A stretch of 64,000 nucleotides of DNA from the NCBI RefSeq assembly GCF_008830365.1, contig NZ_WBKI01000001.1:1832837-1896836 (forward strand), written 5' to 3'. The stretch is from Serratia proteamaculans (lineage in GTDB: Bacteria > Pseudomonadota > Gammaproteobacteria > Enterobacterales > Enterobacteriaceae). How positions within the stretch are numbered: the first letter of the stretch is position 1; each line of letters begins with the position of its first letter. Of the stretch, positions 61,587 to 64,000 are shown in pieces. Below the pieces are notes generated by a model, which made no database searches, was not told the origin of the DNA, and saw only the letters and a program-made list of their open reading frames with translations. Both the position numbers and the translations under genes were made by a program.

Positions 61587-61991
61587 ACAAATTCCTCTTT
61601 GAAATAAAATAAGAAAAAATTGACACTAAATTCCCAAGTGGTTGGCGCGTAAAAGTCGTTCAAGTCACACAAGAGTAAGTCAAACCACAAGCAATATACT
61701 CCATATCGGAGAACGTCATCTGAAAGACTATTCATCAATCCTTTAAATAAAATTCATCATGACGCCGTTTTTTTAGACAGCAGCGTTTAAATAAATTCAA
61801 CCAAAAAACAAAAGACAATCATCATAATAATTTTAGTTAATAGCCTATAAAACATTCCATCCTGACGAGCGAGACTAAGAGTAAAAATAAAACAAGCCGC
61901 CAAGAATGATGTTTTTAATTTCGTTAATAACCTCTCATTTCACCGGTGAAATAAACCCAACTTACAAAACAACTTCAGTCAGGAGTGACTT
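61587..61991. promoter_or_regulatory. Intergenic region chiR / cbp21
   Basis: 405-bp strongly AT-rich gap between the divergent chiR and LPMO genes. Apart from the palindrome at 61937-61952 and a TCAGGAGTG ribosome site for the LPMO gene, I see no gene or further clear structure. TTGACA is present at 61619-61624 on the plus strand but has no good -10 at the right distance. Confidence 0.4.
61937..61952. promoter_or_regulatory. Perfect 16-bp palindrome upstream of the LPMO gene
   Basis: ATTTCACC-GGTGAAAT, 40-55 bases before the ATG. Symmetry and position suit a repressor operator or a leader element; the TTTC...GAAA layout recalls NagC/Mlc-type sites, but this is only a suggestion. Confidence 0.5.
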
Positions 61992-62585
61992 ATGAACACG
62001 ACTTCTCGTACCCTTATGTCCCTTGGTCTTTTGAGTGCCGCACTGTTCGGCGTCTCACAACAGGCTGCCGCCCACGGCTATGTCGAAACACCGGCCAGCC
62101 GCTCCTACCAGTGCAAACTGCAGCTCAATACCCAGTGCGGCAGCGTGCAATACGAACCGCAAAGCGTTGAAGGGCTGAAAGGCTTCCCGCAGGCCGGTCC
62201 GGCGGATGGGCATATCGCCAGCGCCGACAAAACCACCTTCTTCGAGCTGGATCAGCAAACGCCGACCCGCTGGAACAAGATCAACCTGCACACCGGGCCT
62301 AATTCCTTCACCTGGACATTGACGGCTCGCCACAGCACCACCAGCTGGCGTTATTTCATTACCAAGCCAAACTGGGATGCTTCACAACCGCTGACCCGTA
62401 CGTCGTTTGACCTCACACCGTTCTGCCAACAGAACGACGGCGGTGCAATCCCTGCCGCACAGGTCACCCACCAGTGCAACATACCGGCAGACCGTAGCGG
62501 CTCGCACGTGATCCTCGCCGTGTGGGATGTAGCAGATACGGCCAATGCCTTCTATCAGGCGATTGACGTTAACTTGAGCAAATAA
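61992..62585 (+). CDS. cbp21: Chitin-active lytic polysaccharide monooxygenase (CBP21-like, AA10)
   Basis: 197-aa secreted copper enzyme that oxidatively cleaves crystalline chitin and boosts ChiB. Signal peptide of 27 residues, so mature His28 (HGYVETPAS) forms the copper histidine brace with His114 (TARHSTTSW); Phe187 is the axial residue. Nearly identical by recollection to S. marcescens CBP21. It is Sec-exported to the periplasm; outer-membrane passage then needs the chi release genes. Confidence 0.98.
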   Translation: MNTTSRTLMSLGLLSAALFGVSQQAAAHGYVETPASRSYQCKLQLNTQCGSVQYEPQSVEGLKGFPQAGPADGHIASADKTTFFELDQQTPTRWNKINLHTGPNSFTWTLTARHSTTSWRYFITKPNWDASQPLTRTSFDLTPFCQQNDGGAIPAAQVTHQCNIPADRSGSHVILAVWDVADTANAFYQAIDVNLSK

Positions 62586-62605
62586 ATAAGGAGGGGGAAT
62601 ACCAC

Positions 62606-62636
62606 AGGGTTCAGCCGGGTGCTGAACCCTTTTTTA
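62606..62636 (+). terminator. Terminator after the LPMO gene
   Basis: Perfect 10-bp stem AGGGTTCAGC-CGGGT-GCTGAACCCT followed by TTTTT; 20 bases after the stop. Confidence 0.93.
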
Positions 62637-62883
62637 TTGCTTTATAGATCGTCGCAGCGCATGTTTCTTATTGTTCCCCCTCAGGCTAAATTCGGCTTCC
62701 CGCTGCCGAACAACCGGCGCAAACCCGCGGCCCGCCTGGTTTTGGAGAGGATCCATCGTTCTTGTCCATTGCAACAATCAGAAAAAGCGCATTTTAATCT
62801 TCGGGCTTCTGATGCAGTGTGTTCAGCCTACGATGGAAAACGTTCTCATTTCCTACATTGACGTTAGGTCAAGGAGCTTATAA

Positions 62884-63834
62884 ATGAATCAATTAGACGC
62901 ACTCAAGCAGCTAACTACGGTTGTGGCCGACAGTGGCGATATCGAATCGATCCGCCAGTTCGAACCGCAAGATGCCACCACCAACCCTTCCCTGATCCTG
63001 AAGGCCGCTGCACTGCCTCAATATAAGCCACTGATCCTCGAAGCCCTGAGCTATGCCCGCCAGCAAGGCGGCAGCAAAGAAACCCAACTGATTAACGCCT
63101 GCGACAAACTGGCGGTCAACATCGGCGTCGAAATTCTGAAAAGCGTACCGGGCCGCATTTCCACCGAAGTGGACGCCCGCCTGTCCTTCGACCGCGGTAT
63201 GTGCGTGGCCAAGGCGCGTAAACTGATTGGCCTGTATCAGCAACAGGGCATTGATAAGTCGCGCATTTTGATCAAACTGGCTTCCACCTGGGAAGGCATC
63301 AAAGCCGCCGAGGAGCTGGAAAGAGAAGGCATCAACACCAACCTGACGCTGCTGTTCTCTTTCGCCCAGGCCCGCGCTTGTGCCGAAGCCGGGGTGTTCT
63401 TGATTTCACCTTTCGTTGGCCGTATCTATGACTGGTATCAGGCCAAACAGCCGTCCGCTGACTATAACGCCGAGCAGGATCCGGGCGTGGAATCAGTCCG
63501 CAGCATTTATGAATACTACAAGCAGCACCGTTATCAGACGGTGATCATGGGTGCCAGTTTCCGCAAGGTAGAGCAAATTCTGGCGCTGGCCGGCTGCGAT
63601 CGCCTGACTATCGCACCGAACCTGCTGGAACAGCTCAAGCAAAGCGATCAACCGGTAGAACGCAAACTGACGCCATCTACCGAAGGTTTCCATCAACCTG
63701 CCCCGCTGGCCGAGGCCGAATTCCGTTGGCAGCACAATCAAGATGCCATGGCGGTTGAAAAACTGGCCGAAGGTATCCGTCTGTTCGCCGTTGACCAGCA
63801 AAAGCTGGAAGACATGCTGGCCGCTGAACTGTAA
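62884..63834 (+). CDS. talA: TalA, transaldolase A
   Basis: Pentose-phosphate transaldolase (316 aa) exchanging a dihydroxyacetone unit between sedoheptulose 7-phosphate and glyceraldehyde 3-phosphate. The Schiff-base Lys is in [13 protein letters not shown] (about 131); other blocks are [22 protein letters not shown] and [23 protein letters not shown]. Length and C-terminus ([17 protein letters not shown]) match TalA better than TalB, and it precedes tktB as in E. coli. TAAGGTCAAGGAG-type site precedes the start. Confidence 0.95.
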   Translation: MNQLDALKQLTTVVADSGDIESIRQFEPQDATTNPSLILKAAALPQYKPLILEALSYARQQGGSKETQLINACDKLAVNIGVEILKSVPGRISTEVDARLSFDRGMCVAKARKLIGLYQQQGIDKSRILIKLASTWEGIKAAEELEREGINTNLTLLFSFAQARACAEAGVFLISPFVGRIYDWYQAKQPSADYNAEQDPGVESVRSIYEYYKQHRYQTVIMGASFRKVEQILALAGCDRLTIAPNLLEQLKQSDQPVERKLTPSTEGFHQPAPLAEAEFRWQHNQDAMAVEKLAEGIRLFAVDQQKLEDMLAAEL

Positions 63835-63852
63835 TCACTCTGGAGTCCCGTA

Positions 63853-64000
63853 ATGTCTGCTCGTAAAGAACTCGCCAACGCCATCCGCGCACTCAGCATG
63901 GACGCCGTACAAAAAGCAAATTCCGGCCACCCGGGTGCACCTATGGGCATGGCGGACATCGCCGAAGTCCTGTGGCGTGACTACCTGAACCACAACCCGA
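63853..64000 (+). CDS. tktB: TktB, transketolase (3' truncated by window)
   Basis: First 49 codons of a transketolase: [20 protein letters not shown] then [20 protein letters not shown], the standard N-terminus with the thiamine-diphosphate-site His. It starts 18 bases after talA, so it is cotranscribed; the talA-tktB order identifies it as TktB. A TGGAGTCCCGTA ribosome site precedes the ATG. Confidence 0.95.
   Translation, partial: MSARKELANAIRALSMDAVQKANSGHPGAPMGMADIAEVLWRDYLNHNP

Overview
The window reads as a chromosomal segment of a Serratia species, probably not S. marcescens itself (S. plymuthica/liquefaciens type; inference). Three things point there. An E. coli-like gene backbone (yfeR-yfeH-ypeB-ligA-zipA-cysZ-cysK-ptsHI-crr, cysM-cysAWTP, yfeX-yfeY-yfeZ-ypeA-amiA-hemF, maeB-talA-tktB) carries Serratia-type insertions. 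Chitinase B and the chitin-active LPMO are very close to my recollection of S. marcescens ChiB and CBP21. The chitinase-release genes chiWXYZ lie beside them. No CRISPR array, rRNA, tRNA or complete IS element was seen.

Layout. 1-9.9 kb: catecholate siderophore block (fepG-fepC, convergent entF-ybdZ-fes, divergent fepA with a Fur box). 9.9-14.6 kb: a DppA-like peptide-binding protein and the butanediol genes budAB with a divergent LysR regulator. 15.5-17.7 kb: orphan eutBC. 17.8-18.9 kb: a predicted nucleotidyltransferase and a FlxA-like coiled-coil gene behind a near-consensus flagellar sigma-28 promoter. 18.9-29.4 kb: yfeR/yfeH, ypeB-ligA, zipA, cysZ, cysK and ptsH-ptsI-crr. 29.5-34.8 kb: a CpxAR-like two-component pair divergent from a MacAB-like efflux pair, lying where E. 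coli has pdxK and neighbours. 34.8-45.6 kb: cysM, cysAWTP, yfeX, yfeY, yfeZ, an OB-fold stress protein with a CTTAAG-N5-CTTAAG box, ypeA, amiA, hemF, yaiI.

45.6-52 kb: a putative iron- or heme-uptake locus on the minus strand (ChaN-like lipoprotein, dedicated TonB homologue, exported S9 oligopeptidase, TonB-dependent receptor) with Fur boxes before the first two genes. 52.1-54.5 kb: mmuP-mmuM behind a clear promoter and MetJ operator. 54.5-56.8 kb: maeB.

56.8-62.6 kb: a chitin-utilisation and secretion island between maeB and talA-tktB. It holds a MITE-like nested-palindrome element, a hairpin-rich segment bounded by a 13-bp direct repeat, the lysis-type export cassette chiW (holin), chiX (endopeptidase), chiY/chiZ (spanins), divergent chiB, the LysR gene chiR, and the LPMO gene. 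62.9-64 kb: talA and the first 49 codons of tktB.

How it fits together: siderophore production and uptake plus a second TonB-linked uptake locus for iron; sulfate/thiosulfate import through cysteine synthesis and S-methylmethionine salvage for sulfur; PTS core and mixed-acid/butanediol overflow for carbon; and chitin oxidation and hydrolysis with a holin-based release route. The most unusual parts are the Fur-headed receptor/peptidase locus and the two non-coding elements between maeB and chiZ.
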